Shown: positions 48,581-58,487, numbered from the stretch's first letter. The stretch: DNA of 64,000 bases from Ensifer adhaerens (GCF_020035535.1 NZ_CP083349.1:1984001-2048000), one strand, 5' to 3'. A program made the numbers and translations. Notes: generated from the sequence alone by a model not told the origin.

Positions 48581-50338
48581 TCAGCGTTCGGGCAACCCGG
48601 ATTGCCGTAGCCCCTCGGCCATCTGATGCTGCCACTGCGGTATCCTCTGAAACCAGGGCAGCGCCCGATACCGCTCGATCGTGAACCCTGGCTCTGCTGC
48701 CAGCAGCTTCTGCGCCGCCCATCGGGCGGTCTCCATGTCCCCGGTCATAGCCGACCAAGCCGCGAGGTGGCGGTAGGACCAGGTCACATCAGGATAGTTG
48801 TTGACGACGTCCTGGGCTATCGCGATGGCTTGAGGGAGAGCCCCTTGCATGGCCATGGAAAAAGCCATCCCCAGTCTCATGTTGAATGCGAGCGGGTCTC
48901 TCGGGCTCAGCGTCATCCCACGCCGGAACCGCTCGGTTGCACGCGCGGGATCGTCCGTGAAGATCGCGATCCAGCCGAGGCGAGCCCATGCCCAGGCATT
49001 GTTCGGATCAAGCGCCAGCGCCTTTTCGATAAAGGTGGCGGCGCGCTCCTGATCGCCGCAGATGCTCGTTGCCGCGCCAGCCGCAGTCAAAGCAGTCGGA
49101 TCGTCGCTGATCGAGCCTGCAACTTCGATCGCTGCACGTGCCTGATCCAATTCACGCTCCGGCTGGTCGGTCCACAGATAGGAAGCGTTCGAGGCGTGGC
49201 ACCAGGCCAAAAGCGCATGCGCGCGGCCGTAGCTGGGATCGACGGAGATCGCCTGCCGAAGCAGCTCGATCGCCTGGTTGTTGCTATCCTTGCGACGCCC
49301 CCAGAGATTGGGGAAGGCGCGCATGACGAAGTCATAGGCGCGCAGACTGGCCGGCGGCTTGCGCTTGGCAAGCTCGATCTCGGCATCACGGATGGCCGGG
49401 TGAATGGCCCCTGCCACCTGCGCGGCGATCCGATCCTGGAACTCGAAAATATCCTCGATTGCGCCCTCGTAGCGGTCCGACCAGGATTGGGTCCGCGTCT
49501 CGGCGTCGACCAGTTGCACGGAAATGCGCAGCCGGTCGCCGCCGCGGCGGACGGTGCCTTCGACCACATAGGTGACGCCGAGCTCCCTGCCGACGTCACG
49601 CACGTCGACGAAACGCCCCTTGTAGGTGAAAGCGGACTGTCGCGCGATGACGAAGAAATCCCGGACGCGCGAGAGCGCCGCAGTGATCTCCTCCACGACA
49701 CCGTCGACGAAGTATTCGTCGCCTTGACCGCTGAGATTGTCGAAGGGCATGACGACGATCGACGGCTGGTCCTTGCTGCGACCGGCCAGCGGCGCCCCGT
49801 CGAGGATGCCGCCTCCGACAGCGATCTCATCTTGCCAGTCGACCCGGAAAACCAGAATGGGCCGGGGGATGTTCTTCAAGTTCCGCTCGCCGAGGCTGGT
49901 CAGCCCGAAGGACACCTTGCCGTCTAGATGTTCGCGCACCGCCCCGGAAATGCAGATGCCCGACGGAGCGGCGATCTCCTGCAGGCGCGCGGCGATATTG
50001 ACCCCGTCGCCGAGCAGGTCGTCTCCCGACACGACGATGTCGCCGAGATTGACACCGATGCGAAACTGCAGGCGGCATTCGGCAGGCATATCTTGCGCAT
50101 CGAGAAGACCGCGCTGGATTTCCACCGCGCAGCGGACGGCCTGAACAGCGCTTGGAAATTCGGCGACGAGACCATCGCCGGCACTGCCGAAGATGCGGCC
50201 GCCATGGGCACCCACCAATTCGGCAATCCGACCCCGGCACAGCTCAAGCGCGCGAAGCGTGTTCTCTTCGTCGAGCGCTGCGAGGCGACTGAAGCCGGCG
50301 ACATCGGCCGCAAGGATGGCTGCGAGCTTTCGATCCAC
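48581..50338 (-). CDS. Class III nucleotide cyclase with TolB-like and TPR domains
   Basis: A 585-residue protein: cyclase domain at residues 1-165 ('AADVAGFS', 'AGDGLVAEF', 'VNIAARLQ'), a TolB/FlgO-like segment ('SIVVMPFDNLSGQGDEYFVDGVVEEIT' in part) near 200-330, and TPR-like repeats to the end. The usual Lys that reads the base is replaced by Gly in 'FGSAGD', so substrate choice is uncertain. It starts with GTG. Such rhizobial cyclases exist in many copies. Confidence 0.85.
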   Translation of the reverse strand: MDRKLAAILAADVAGFSRLAALDEENTLRALELCRGRIAELVGAHGGRIFGSAGDGLVAEFPSAVQAVRCAVEIQRGLLDAQDMPAECRLQFRIGVNLGDIVVSGDDLLGDGVNIAARLQEIAAPSGICISGAVREHLDGKVSFGLTSLGERNLKNIPRPILVFRVDWQDEIAVGGGILDGAPLAGRSKDQPSIVVMPFDNLSGQGDEYFVDGVVEEITAALSRVRDFFVIARQSAFTYKGRFVDVRDVGRELGVTYVVEGTVRRGGDRLRISVQLVDAETRTQSWSDRYEGAIEDIFEFQDRIAAQVAGAIHPAIRDAEIELAKRKPPASLRAYDFVMRAFPNLWGRRKDSNNQAIELLRQAISVDPSYGRAHALLAWCHASNASYLWTDQPERELDQARAAIEVAGSISDDPTALTAAGAATSICGDQERAATFIEKALALDPNNAWAWARLGWIAIFTDDPARATERFRRGMTLSPRDPLAFNMRLGMAFSMAMQGALPQAIAIAQDVVNNYPDVTWSYRHLAAWSAMTGDMETARWAAQKLLAAEPGFTIERYRALPWFQRIPQWQHQMAEGLRQSGLPER

Positions 50339-50510
50339 AACGGTGACCGCTCCTGTGTCGGAGGATTTCGTTGCGTTTAATATGCGTGAATTTTCGAATA
50401 TTCACAGATGCATATAGCAAGCCGGAGCCGATGAAGACCACTGCCGGGCAAGGAGCACCCCCGGCAGCCGTGCCGCGTGACAGCTTGCCCTTCTGCGGCC
50501 TGTCGGCGCC

Positions 50511-51272
50511 CTAGACCACAGGCGGCATCAAGGTCAACACGTCGCCATCATCCGGAATGAGCAGCCTGGTCAAGGCGATGCCATGGGCGCTGGCGGCGGC
50601 GCGCAGGTCGCCTCGGCTGACCGTCGCATGGTCGAGCGCCTCCATATGGGTGGCAACCACGATGCTCTTTTTGGAGGCCTCGCAGACCGCGATCGTCTGC
50701 GCCGCATCCATCACGATCAGGGCGCCGTCCCAGCGCGCACCGCAGGAGTGGGTGACGATCACATCCGGCTTCGTGTCGTGGATGGTCTTTTCGACGGCCG
50801 GATAGAGTACCGTGTCGCCGGCCCAGTAGACCGTCGGCTCGCCCCTGGCCTCAAGGCTGAAGCCCATGACCGGCCCCATGTCCTGAACGACAGGACCAAG
50901 GCCGTGGCTGCCGTCGCGTCGGGTGAGCTTCAGGCCCTGCCACTGCGCCTTGCCGAGGAGTGGCGTGACGTCGCGAAAGCCGGCGCCGCGGATCGCCTCC
51001 TCGTCGCCCGGCTGACAGAAAATCGGCAGGCCCTTCGGCACGCGATGCTTGGCGGTGTCGTCGAAGTGGTCCTCGTGCAGGTGCGAGAGGATGACGAGGT
51101 CGACGCCTGCGAGAATGGTGTCGGTGTCGAACGGCAGATCGACCAACGGATTGGGCGCACGCCCGGCAAAGGACGGCAGGCTGTCCTTCGGCCCGAGGAA
51201 GGGATCGATCAGGACCGTGTGACCGGCATAGTCGAGCTTGAGCGTGGCGTTGCGGATAAGCTGGAGTTTCAT
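50511..51272 (-). CDS. Metallo-beta-lactamase-fold hydrolase (UlaG-like)
   Basis: A 253-residue protein with 'LSHLHEDHFDD' (zinc ligands), 'YWAGDTVLYP', and 'VVATHMEALDH'. Resembles the UlaG/L-ascorbate-6-phosphate lactonase-like group of MBL-fold proteins. Substrate unknown. AAAGGAGG precedes the ATG at 51272. Confidence 0.85.
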   Translation of the reverse strand: MKLQLIRNATLKLDYAGHTVLIDPFLGPKDSLPSFAGRAPNPLVDLPFDTDTILAGVDLVILSHLHEDHFDDTAKHRVPKGLPIFCQPGDEEAIRGAGFRDVTPLLGKAQWQGLKLTRRDGSHGLGPVVQDMGPVMGFSLEARGEPTVYWAGDTVLYPAVEKTIHDTKPDVIVTHSCGARWDGALIVMDAAQTIAVCEASKKSIVVATHMEALDHATVSRGDLRAAASAHGIALTRLLIPDDGDVLTLMPPVV

Positions 51273-51428
51273 TGGGGGTCCTCCTTTGCCGGAACCGGCC
51301 TTGATTGTCGCGGCGATCCTTGCGCATGCGGCAGCGAAATCAAGCCCCGAAATGACGCGCAAGGGTTGAGAAACGCCATCGCCCGTCACTCCGGCCCCTG
51401 TTTGAAGGCGGCAGCATGCGCTGCCCCC

Positions 51429-52985
51429 TCACCGCCAGCCGCAATCCCACGGCTGGCCCCTTGCCACCCGGTGGCAGGCAAAGGCGCGGCCGCAGGAATG
51501 GGTGGCGGTGATCGTCGTCCGGCCGCGGCCGGAGCCGCGGGCAAACATCTGCCGGAAAGCGACACCCGCATTTTCAGGGCAACTGGCAAAGCTCTTCTTC
51601 TGCAGTTCGGCCGGCGGGCTAATCGCGCGGGTGCCGGCGTTTTTCTGCGGTGTCTTGACCATGCCTTGCGTCTCGCCCGGTTGCGGCAGCTTCGCCTCGC
51701 GCCGGATCGTGACGCAGCGACCGTCTCTTGCCTCTTCATTGCGGCCGCAGGCAAGCGGACAGATCCGCACCTTCTCCGACTTCAGACGATCGAGTACGTC
51801 GCTGGAAGGTTCGAGCGTCGCAAGTTCGAGCTTGCCGTACTTAGCGAAGGCTTCGAGCGCCCTGCGACTGCCGGCACCCCAGACGCCATCCTCGCTGCCG
51901 GCGCGACAGCCGAGCCGATTGAGCTCGACCTGTACTGAACGGGCCAATGTCCTGTCATCGGCATTGGGCGCAGCCAGCACCGGATCGATGGCCGCCACGG
52001 CCTGGCCACCCGATCCGTCGTTGACGCCTTCGGATGAAGGCGCTGAAGTCCGCTCGATGATCTTGATCTTTGCCTTGGCGAGCGATGCGAAGGCACCGCC
52101 CGGATATTGCTGCAGATAGGCGTCGAAGAGGTCGCGGTCGGTCGCATCCTTGATCGTTTCCCAATAGGCAAGCTCGGCGGCCTGACCCGTCGCGGGCGCC
52201 TCGGCCGGCGCCGGCTTGCCGTCAACGGCGGGCTTCAGCACCACTTCCCCGGTCAGCGAGGAATTGTCCCAGGGAACCTGCTTGCCGCCGGTTGCCGCCA
52301 GCACGTCGCGGCGCACATCGATCAGCTCGCGCGTGATGTCGCGCCCCGGCTGGCCGAGATGTTTCAAGAGCGCCGATGTGAACGGCGAATTGCGCCCCGA
52401 TCCGTCGAGGGCAACATTGCCGGGCTGGGTGGAAAAGGCGATCAGCGTGCCGATGCCGGTGCCGACCTTGGCCAGACCACGGCCGACCGAGGCGGAACGC
52501 GTGCCCATCGAGCGGGCGAGATTGACCGCCAGCGGATTGTCGCGGCAGGCGTCGAGCAGGATGATATTGACCCGTGTACTGCGCTCCATCGCCGACAGGA
52601 TCAGGTTCATCGGCACCGCCTCGAACTCGAGATCGACAGAGGAAGCGAGCGTGGCATCGACGGGGGCGAGATAATTCTCGCCGTTCACCTGCAGGCCGTG
52701 CCCGGCATAGAAGAACAGCGCCAGATCGGCGCCGTCGAGCCGGCCGACAAAGTCGCGCAGCACCCGCCGCACTCCGGCAAGGTCGAGATCCGCGCCGGCC
52801 ACCACCTCGAAGCCGAGCCCTTCGAGCTTGGCCGCCATGTCGTGGGCATCATTGCCGGGATTGGGCAAGGCGGCCACATGCTGATAGGCGGAATTGCCGA
52901 TGACCAACGCAACGCGCTTCTCGGCCAGCGCCTGCGAGGCGCAAAGGACCAGCAGAATGGACACGGCGATGCGAAGGAATGGCAT
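51429..52985 (-). CDS. Secreted caspase-like (peptidase C14) protein
   Basis: A 518-residue protein with a signal peptide to about residue 21, then a p20-type caspase domain: 'ALVIGNSAYQ', catalytic 'FFYAGHGLQ' (His) and 'ILLDACRDNP' (Cys). Residues about 280-310 resemble a short TPR-like or Sel1-like piece, 365-400 a peptidoglycan-binding-like segment ('VQVELNRLGCRAGSEDGVWG'), and the C-terminus is Cys-rich. Orthocaspases cleave after Arg or Lys. Periplasmic or secreted. Confidence 0.85.
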   Translation of the reverse strand: MPFLRIAVSILLVLCASQALAEKRVALVIGNSAYQHVAALPNPGNDAHDMAAKLEGLGFEVVAGADLDLAGVRRVLRDFVGRLDGADLALFFYAGHGLQVNGENYLAPVDATLASSVDLEFEAVPMNLILSAMERSTRVNIILLDACRDNPLAVNLARSMGTRSASVGRGLAKVGTGIGTLIAFSTQPGNVALDGSGRNSPFTSALLKHLGQPGRDITRELIDVRRDVLAATGGKQVPWDNSSLTGEVVLKPAVDGKPAPAEAPATGQAAELAYWETIKDATDRDLFDAYLQQYPGGAFASLAKAKIKIIERTSAPSSEGVNDGSGGQAVAAIDPVLAAPNADDRTLARSVQVELNRLGCRAGSEDGVWGAGSRRALEAFAKYGKLELATLEPSSDVLDRLKSEKVRICPLACGRNEEARDGRCVTIRREAKLPQPGETQGMVKTPQKNAGTRAISPPAELQKKSFASCPENAGVAFRQMFARGSGRGRTTITATHSCGRAFACHRVARGQPWDCGWR

Positions 52986-53342
52986 GGCTCCCCCGGCAAT
53001 TCGCTGATGATCGCGACGATGCGCGTCAGCCCTAACGACCAAGCGTGCTACCTGCAATGGGTCCTGTCAATGCAAGGACGGCGCCCACCAGACCCCACGC
53101 CTGGTTCATTGTCATAACGAGCGAGACCAGAGTTTCATTCGCTGATCATTTGGGATTAGGCATCAATCTCGCAGGCCGGCCATGTGGAAGATCCGCGCGC
53201 CGACACGCTTATCAGCAAGGGGCGTGACCTGCCGTCAGCAGCGGCTACCAGCGCATTGAACGCATGGATCTGGGAGAGAATATCAGGATTGTCGCCCGGC
53301 AACGGCGCGAGACGGTCGCACCGTTGCGGCGGAATGGGAAGG
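52986..53342. other. Intergenic region of 357 bp
   Basis: No supported gene. A 25-codon hydrophobic minus-strand frame (53032-53109) has no ribosome site. The region should hold the caspase-gene promoter and the 3' end of the small secreted protein gene. Confidence 0.3.
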
Positions 53343-53621
53343 TTACTTCACGACGACATTGCCGTTGACGATGTCGACATTCTCGTCGCCCTGCAGGCCG
53401 ATGCGGTCACCGCTTGGCGCCGTCACGAAACAACCGCTCGGGCAGATCATTTCCGTTGCTCCGGATGCGATGGCCACTTCCATGCGGCTTTCGCCCTCGA
53501 CGACGACCAGGACGGCGGTCTCGCTGTCCTTGTTCGTGACGGTCGCGGCACTGGCAGCACCCGCCGTCGGCACGTAGGCCATCAGCACGCCGGAAAGCAA
53601 AGCAATCACAGATTTCTTCAT
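53343..53621 (-). CDS. Small secreted hypothetical protein (92 aa)
   Basis: Signal peptide about residues 1-24 ('AGAASA'), then a beta-rich domain with two cysteines ('MICPSGCFV'), likely a disulfide, ending in 'DIVNGNVVVK'. The Met at 53621 begins the signal peptide. No family recognised. Confidence 0.7.
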   Translation of the reverse strand: MKKSVIALLSGVLMAYVPTAGAASAATVTNKDSETAVLVVVEGESRMEVAIASGATEMICPSGCFVTAPSGDRIGLQGDENVDIVNGNVVVK

Positions 53622-53789
53622 CGCCCATCGGCGCCCGACGCGCCGCCCTCTTGCCGAGCCGGCCGCCCCGTCGGTTTCGCGACGCTGCGCCGGCCACCTC
53701 TTCAGCCGGTGACAAGCGTAGTCGGTCACCGAAAGAATTGCATGCTTTTTATCTTGGGCTGGCTGAATAGGCCGTGAATGCTCCGTTTA

Positions 53790-56588
53790 TCAGCGGTTTG
53801 GGTTGGAACGCCGGCTGGCGGCGCGCCGGGCGCTGCCTTCCTCCACGCGCTCCTCGTCCAGCGGCGCTGCCGAAGCCGTCGCTTTGCTCGACGAGGTCGC
53901 CTTGGCCGAAACCCTGTCCTCGGCAGGGGTCGCGCCCTTCGGCTCGCCAACCTTCTCCGGCTCGTGGCTCTCAATGCCCGTCTGGTCCTCTACCGGCACG
54001 TCCTCGATCTTCACCGGGAACGGCTCGCCGATGCCTTCATCGCGGAAGCGCTCGTAGATCGACACGCGCAGGTCGTTGCGCACGCCACCACCGGTCAGCA
54101 CGTCGGCCACGTAGATGCGGAGTTCGAAGGTCATGCGATCGTCGCCAAACGCAGTGAAGCCGACGCTCGGCGACGGGTTCTTGAGCACCATCGGATGGGC
54201 GGCGGCGATCTCGGACAAAAGCTCCATGATCCGACGCGGCTCGCTGGCATAGGTCACGGTGACGGCGATTTCGGAGCGGCCGAGCTTGTTGCGATGCGTC
54301 CAGTTGCCGACCGAGGCGTTGATCAGCAGCGAGTTCGGCATCATGATCGACTGGTGCTGGAAGGTCTCGATCTCGGTGGCGCGCACCGAGATGCGCTTGA
54401 CGAAGCCTTCGGTCGTGCCGCTGACGATCCAGTCGCCCACCTTGAACGGCCGCTCGACGAGCAGGATCAGCCCCGAGACGAAGTTCGAGACGATGTTCTG
54501 CAGGCCGAAACCGACGCCGAGCGAGAGGGCACCGGCGACGAGCGCGAGGTTCGAGAGATCGATGCCCGCCGCCGACAGGCCGATGAGGCCCGCAAGGCCG
54601 ACGCCGGTATAGCCGATGCCGGTGCGGATGGAGTTGCGCACGCCGGCATCGACCCGGCTGCGCGCCATGATGTTGCCGTCGATCCAGCGCTGCACGAAGC
54701 GGGTGACGACATAGCCGAGCGCAAAGAACAGGACGCCCGCGAGAATGCCGACCAGCGAAATGGTGATCGAGCCGATCTTGATCTCGGTCACCATCCGGTA
54801 GGCCCAGGACTCGATGTCGGCGATCTGGAAGCCCCACTGCAAGAGGATCAGCGGAATGAAGAAGAGAACGACCAGCGCATAGATGCTGAGGCCCGCGGCA
54901 AGACCGATCTGGTCGAGCGCCACCTGTTCCAGATTGTAACGCCGCTCCAGATAACGCCCGGCCGCCGTCTCGGCAAAGGCGCCCTGCTTTGCCACCGCCC
55001 GGCCGGTGAGGATGCCGATATACATCGTCACCAGGATCGCGCCGGTGATGATGATCTGCGTGGCGATGAAGCGCGCGAGACCGACATAGCCGGACACGGC
55101 GGCAATGATCAGCAAGGCGCCGGTCGCAAGCAGCGCGAAGGACACGACCCGCGGCCAGGCGTGGCCATGCCCATCGAAGGACTCGTCCTTTCGAAGTGTC
55201 GGCTTGATCCAGGCCGACGCCATGATGATGAGGCCGATGACGATGGAGGCGATGTAGCTCTTGACGACGGTGAGGACCACCGGCGAGCCGAGCGCCTCGC
55301 TGACGCCGCCGAACAGGTAATCGAGACCGTTGACCAGCGCCATGGCGAAGATCGCGATCATCAGCATCCTGGCGCCGCGATCGGAAACCCGGACGAGCCG
55401 CCAGCGCGCATCGCGCGGCGACAACACCGCCTGGGCGAGCCTGGTGACGAAGAACACCACCACCGCCACCCCGAGCGTAATGGCAATGATCGGTGCGATG
55501 TCGGAGCGCAGCACGTTGAAGCCACGCAGGAACAGGAAGCTCGAGATCGCGAAGGCGGCCGAGGCGATCGTCGGGATCAGCGTGGACCAGAAGGCGACCG
55601 ACAGGCGGCGGAAGTAGCTCGGCTCCTCATCGGTAATGTCATGCTCGATCCAGGGACGGAACAGCCTGCGGCTGCCCGAAAGGAACACGAGCGCCGCCAG
55701 GAGCGACAGGAACAGCGCCGTCAGGAGCGGCACGCGCTTGTAGTTCCAGGCAAAGCTCAGCCAGCTCCCGACACTACGCGAGAGCACGCGGGTTTCGTCC
55801 GCCGTCGCCGTCAGCGCGTCGTCGAACATGCCGGTCGAGACTTCGGTGTTCTTCAGGAGCGTGTTGGAAAACAGCGCGCGCCTTGTCGCGGTAATGGCGT
55901 TGGAAAGCTTGGTCGCCTGCACCGACAGGCCCTCGGCCTCACCGGTCAGCGCGTTGATGGCACCGCGCTCCGCCACGAGGCGCTTGCGCTCGGCGGACAC
56001 GATATCGGCCTCCGCGGGCTGCCCTTCGGCCGGCGGGTCGCCAAGTTCGGTGAGCCGCGCCTTGATCTCGTCGAGGCGTGGACGGGTCGAGACCGACACG
56101 CCGATGATCTGCTTGAAGAGTGCATCGACCTGCACCTTCAGTTCGGCAAGCGCGGTGTCATCGTCCTTCGCCTTTGATACGAGGTCCGTCAGCCGCTTCA
56201 GCTCGTCGCCAGCCTTGGCAAGCTGTTCGGTCGCCTGGCTCTGGCCGGGCGCTGCGCCATCGTCCTGCGCTGCGCTCTGCGCGGGAGCAGGCGCGGTCTG
56301 GGCCGGTTCCGCGGTCGTCGCGGCCGGCGCGGCCACATCCGGCGTCGCGTCGTTTGCACCTGGCTGGGCGTTATCCTCGGTCGGTGTCGTCGCCTTGCCA
56401 GCAGCCGGCTGCGATGCGGTCTGCGCCGACTGGGCCGGTTGCGTCGACTTCTGGCCGGACTGCGTTGTGCCCTGGGCGGTACCTTGTGCCGGCTGCGCCG
56501 CCTTCTGCGCTGCAACCGGACCGGCAGTGACCAGCCCCAGCAGGCAGATGAGAATGGCAGGCAGTTTTCCGACAGAACGCAATTTCAT
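53790..56588 (-). CDS. Large MscS-type mechanosensitive channel with DUF3772
   Basis: A 932-residue membrane protein: signal peptide (to about 27), a Pro/Gln/Ala-rich periplasmic stretch with 'Q...TAQPAQ' repeats to about 130, a DUF3772 helical domain, about nine membrane spans, and the MscS pore and beta domain ('GVGFGLQNIVSNFVSGLILL', 'GFVKRISVRATEIETFQHQS'). It should open on membrane tension to release solutes. The N-terminal low-complexity region is unusually long. Single gene. Confidence 0.9.
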   Translation of the reverse strand: MKLRSVGKLPAILICLLGLVTAGPVAAQKAAQPAQGTAQGTTQSGQKSTQPAQSAQTASQPAAGKATTPTEDNAQPGANDATPDVAAPAATTAEPAQTAPAPAQSAAQDDGAAPGQSQATEQLAKAGDELKRLTDLVSKAKDDDTALAELKVQVDALFKQIIGVSVSTRPRLDEIKARLTELGDPPAEGQPAEADIVSAERKRLVAERGAINALTGEAEGLSVQATKLSNAITATRRALFSNTLLKNTEVSTGMFDDALTATADETRVLSRSVGSWLSFAWNYKRVPLLTALFLSLLAALVFLSGSRRLFRPWIEHDITDEEPSYFRRLSVAFWSTLIPTIASAAFAISSFLFLRGFNVLRSDIAPIIAITLGVAVVVFFVTRLAQAVLSPRDARWRLVRVSDRGARMLMIAIFAMALVNGLDYLFGGVSEALGSPVVLTVVKSYIASIVIGLIIMASAWIKPTLRKDESFDGHGHAWPRVVSFALLATGALLIIAAVSGYVGLARFIATQIIITGAILVTMYIGILTGRAVAKQGAFAETAAGRYLERRYNLEQVALDQIGLAAGLSIYALVVLFFIPLILLQWGFQIADIESWAYRMVTEIKIGSITISLVGILAGVLFFALGYVVTRFVQRWIDGNIMARSRVDAGVRNSIRTGIGYTGVGLAGLIGLSAAGIDLSNLALVAGALSLGVGFGLQNIVSNFVSGLILLVERPFKVGDWIVSGTTEGFVKRISVRATEIETFQHQSIMMPNSLLINASVGNWTHRNKLGRSEIAVTVTYASEPRRIMELLSEIAAAHPMVLKNPSPSVGFTAFGDDRMTFELRIYVADVLTGGGVRNDLRVSIYERFRDEGIGEPFPVKIEDVPVEDQTGIESHEPEKVGEPKGATPAEDRVSAKATSSSKATASAAPLDEERVEEGSARRAASRRSNPNR

Positions 56589-56714
56589 AGTCCTTGCAGG
56601 TTGAGACCGTGGAGCGGAATCGCGTCAGTGGCCATCCCAATGCGATGTGAATACGAAAGACGGCGGAAAGATGCAAAACCCGCCGTCAATTGCGCTCCAG
56701 CGTCGGATTTTTCG

Positions 56715-57275
56715 TCAGAATCCGGCACCCGGCCTTGCCAGATAGGCAAGCTCGGCGTCTGTCGAGACGCGAGCCAGCAAGGCATTTCGATGCGGGAAGC
56801 GGCCGAATTCCTCGATCACCTCGCGGTGGCGGATGGCGTAGTCGAGATATTCGGCATCGCCAAGCTCGGTGAAAAGCTTCACCGACATGGTCTGGTCGGT
56901 CAGATTTTCCGAATGCTCGAGGGGCAGGTAGACAAAGGCGCGCGCTTCCGGCTTGATCGCCATGTCGGCGCCGTTGCCGACGGCGAGCTTGGCCTCGTGC
57001 AGCGCCAGACAATCGGTCGCAAAGGCCAGCGGCGTACCGCGATACATGTTGCGCGGCAGCTGGTCGAGCAGGATGATCGCCGCCAGCCGGTTCTCCGGCG
57101 TCGCGCGCCAGATCTCGCCGACCCCGCGGGCCAGCCCCAGGTGCGACGCCTGGAAGCGGCGAATGCAGGCGTCGTCCAGTTCGTGGCTGACGGTGAACCA
57201 GTCGTCATAGGTGAGCTCGCCGAACCAGAAGTTCAAAACGTCTTCCGGCGTGCAGATTTCAACTTCTCTCGTCAT
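56715..57275 (-). CDS. DUF924-family protein
   Basis: A 186-residue protein with 'VLNFWFGEL', 'ILLDQLPRNMYRGTPLAFATD' (in part), 'FVYLPLEHSE', 'VIEEFGRFPHRNALLAR', all DUF924 hallmarks. Function unknown. GAGGGA lies 4 nt before the ATG at 57275; another Met is four codons upstream. Confidence 0.88.
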   Translation of the reverse strand: MTREVEICTPEDVLNFWFGELTYDDWFTVSHELDDACIRRFQASHLGLARGVGEIWRATPENRLAAIILLDQLPRNMYRGTPLAFATDCLALHEAKLAVGNGADMAIKPEARAFVYLPLEHSENLTDQTMSVKLFTELGDAEYLDYAIRHREVIEEFGRFPHRNALLARVSTDAELAYLARPGAGF

Positions 57276-57368
57276 TTTTTCCCTCATGCCGCTCTGCTGC
57301 CGGCCCTGCCCTTGTCGAACCGGAACGGCAGCCATGCATGCGCTAAGACATAGGCGCGCAACGGCCCA

Positions 57369-57402
57369 TGTCCATGCATGACCAGTGTCCATGCATGACC
57401 AA
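57369..57402. repeat. Tandem 17-bp direct repeat
   Basis: TGTCCATGCATGACCAG and TGTCCATGCATGACCAA follow one another without a gap; each holds the palindrome CATGCATG. They lie between the DUF924 gene and the end of the ABC operon. Confidence 0.8.
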
Positions 57403-57416
57403 TGCCGATGCACGCC

Positions 57417-58484
57417 TTACGCGCGCCGCGTGAGGATGGCAACAAAGGCGATGCCGCCGACAATGCCGGTGACGACGCCGATCGGCATATCCTCGGGCGC
57501 CATGATCACCCGAGCGACGAGGTCGGCGAGGATCAACGTCAAGGCGCCGAAGAAGGCCGAGAGCGGAATGACCCGGACATTGTCGCTGCCGGCAAAGAGC
57601 CGCACGAAATGCGGCACCATCAGCCCGACGAAGCCGATTGCGCCTGAAAAGGCCACCATCACCCCGGTCAGGAGCGCGGTGACGACGAAGAGCGTCAGCC
57701 GGAAACGGCGTACGGGAATACCGAGCGTCGTTGCCGTCTCGTCGCCCATGGCAAGCGCGTTGATCTCACGCGAGCGCACGACCAGCCAGCCGAGCGAAAC
57801 GAAGAGCACCAGCGCCGGGTAGACGAGATGCGGCCATTGCGCGAGGCCCAGGCCGCCGAGCATCCAGAAGATCACCGTGTGCGTCGCCCGTGGATCGCCG
57901 AGGAAGATCATGAGATTGCCGACCGAGGTCAGCACGAAGGCAACGGCGACGCCGGCAAGGACCAGGCGATCGGCACTGGTGCCGAGCGCGCGGGAAACGA
58001 AGGCGACCAGCACGGTGGCAAGCAACGCGCCGCCAAAGGCAAAGAGCGGCACCGTGAGAAGGCCGAGGATCATTCCGGTATGCAACAGCGCGACGATCGC
58101 CCCGAGCGCCCCGCCGGAGGAGACGCCGAGCAGATGCGGATCGGCAAGCGGATTGCGCGTCACCGATTGCAACACGGCGCCGGTCAGCGCCAGGCCGGCG
58201 CCGACAAGCCCCGCCAGCATCACCCGCGGCAGGCGCACGTCCCAGACGATGCTTTCGCGCCCGGCCGACCAGAAGGCCTCGATACTGCCGGGCACAAGCT
58301 TTCCGGCAACGATCGACCAGACGGTGGTCACGGGGATCGGCGCCGAGCCGAGCGACACGCCGGCGGTCACGGTCAGAAGCAGCAGCAGCACAGCCGCGAA
58401 CAACCCGACCCCGCCGCGGAGCGCCCGCGCCGGGGAAACCCGCGAAACGGCAACGGGAACAGCCGACGTATCCTCAGCCAGCAT
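57417..58484 (-). CDS. FecCD/BtuC-type ABC transporter permease
   Basis: A 355-residue permease with about ten spans, 'GAGLALTGAVLQSVTRNPLADPHLLGVSSGG' (in part) and 'GAIGFVGLMVPHFVRL', which are diagnostic for the iron-siderophore/B12 permeases. It begins 4 bp after the binding-protein stop and is the last gene of a riboswitch-controlled operon. Substrate probably a corrinoid, corrinoid precursor or cobalt chelate. Confidence 0.9.
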   Translation of the reverse strand: MLAEDTSAVPVAVSRVSPARALRGGVGLFAAVLLLLLTVTAGVSLGSAPIPVTTVWSIVAGKLVPGSIEAFWSAGRESIVWDVRLPRVMLAGLVGAGLALTGAVLQSVTRNPLADPHLLGVSSGGALGAIVALLHTGMILGLLTVPLFAFGGALLATVLVAFVSRALGTSADRLVLAGVAVAFVLTSVGNLMIFLGDPRATHTVIFWMLGGLGLAQWPHLVYPALVLFVSLGWLVVRSREINALAMGDETATTLGIPVRRFRLTLFVVTALLTGVMVAFSGAIGFVGLMVPHFVRLFAGSDNVRVIPLSAFFGALTLILADLVARVIMAPEDMPIGVVTGIVGGIAFVAILTRRA

Positions 58485-58487
58485 CGG

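Noticed and set aside
53032..53109. 25-codon hydrophobic frame on the minus strand
   Set aside because: No ribosome-binding site and no sign of conservation that can be judged from a single sequence.
53778..56177. 799-codon plus-strand frame opposite the MscS-type gene
   Set aside because: Low-complexity Arg/Asp/His-rich translation with no domain; the opposite strand carries the intact channel.
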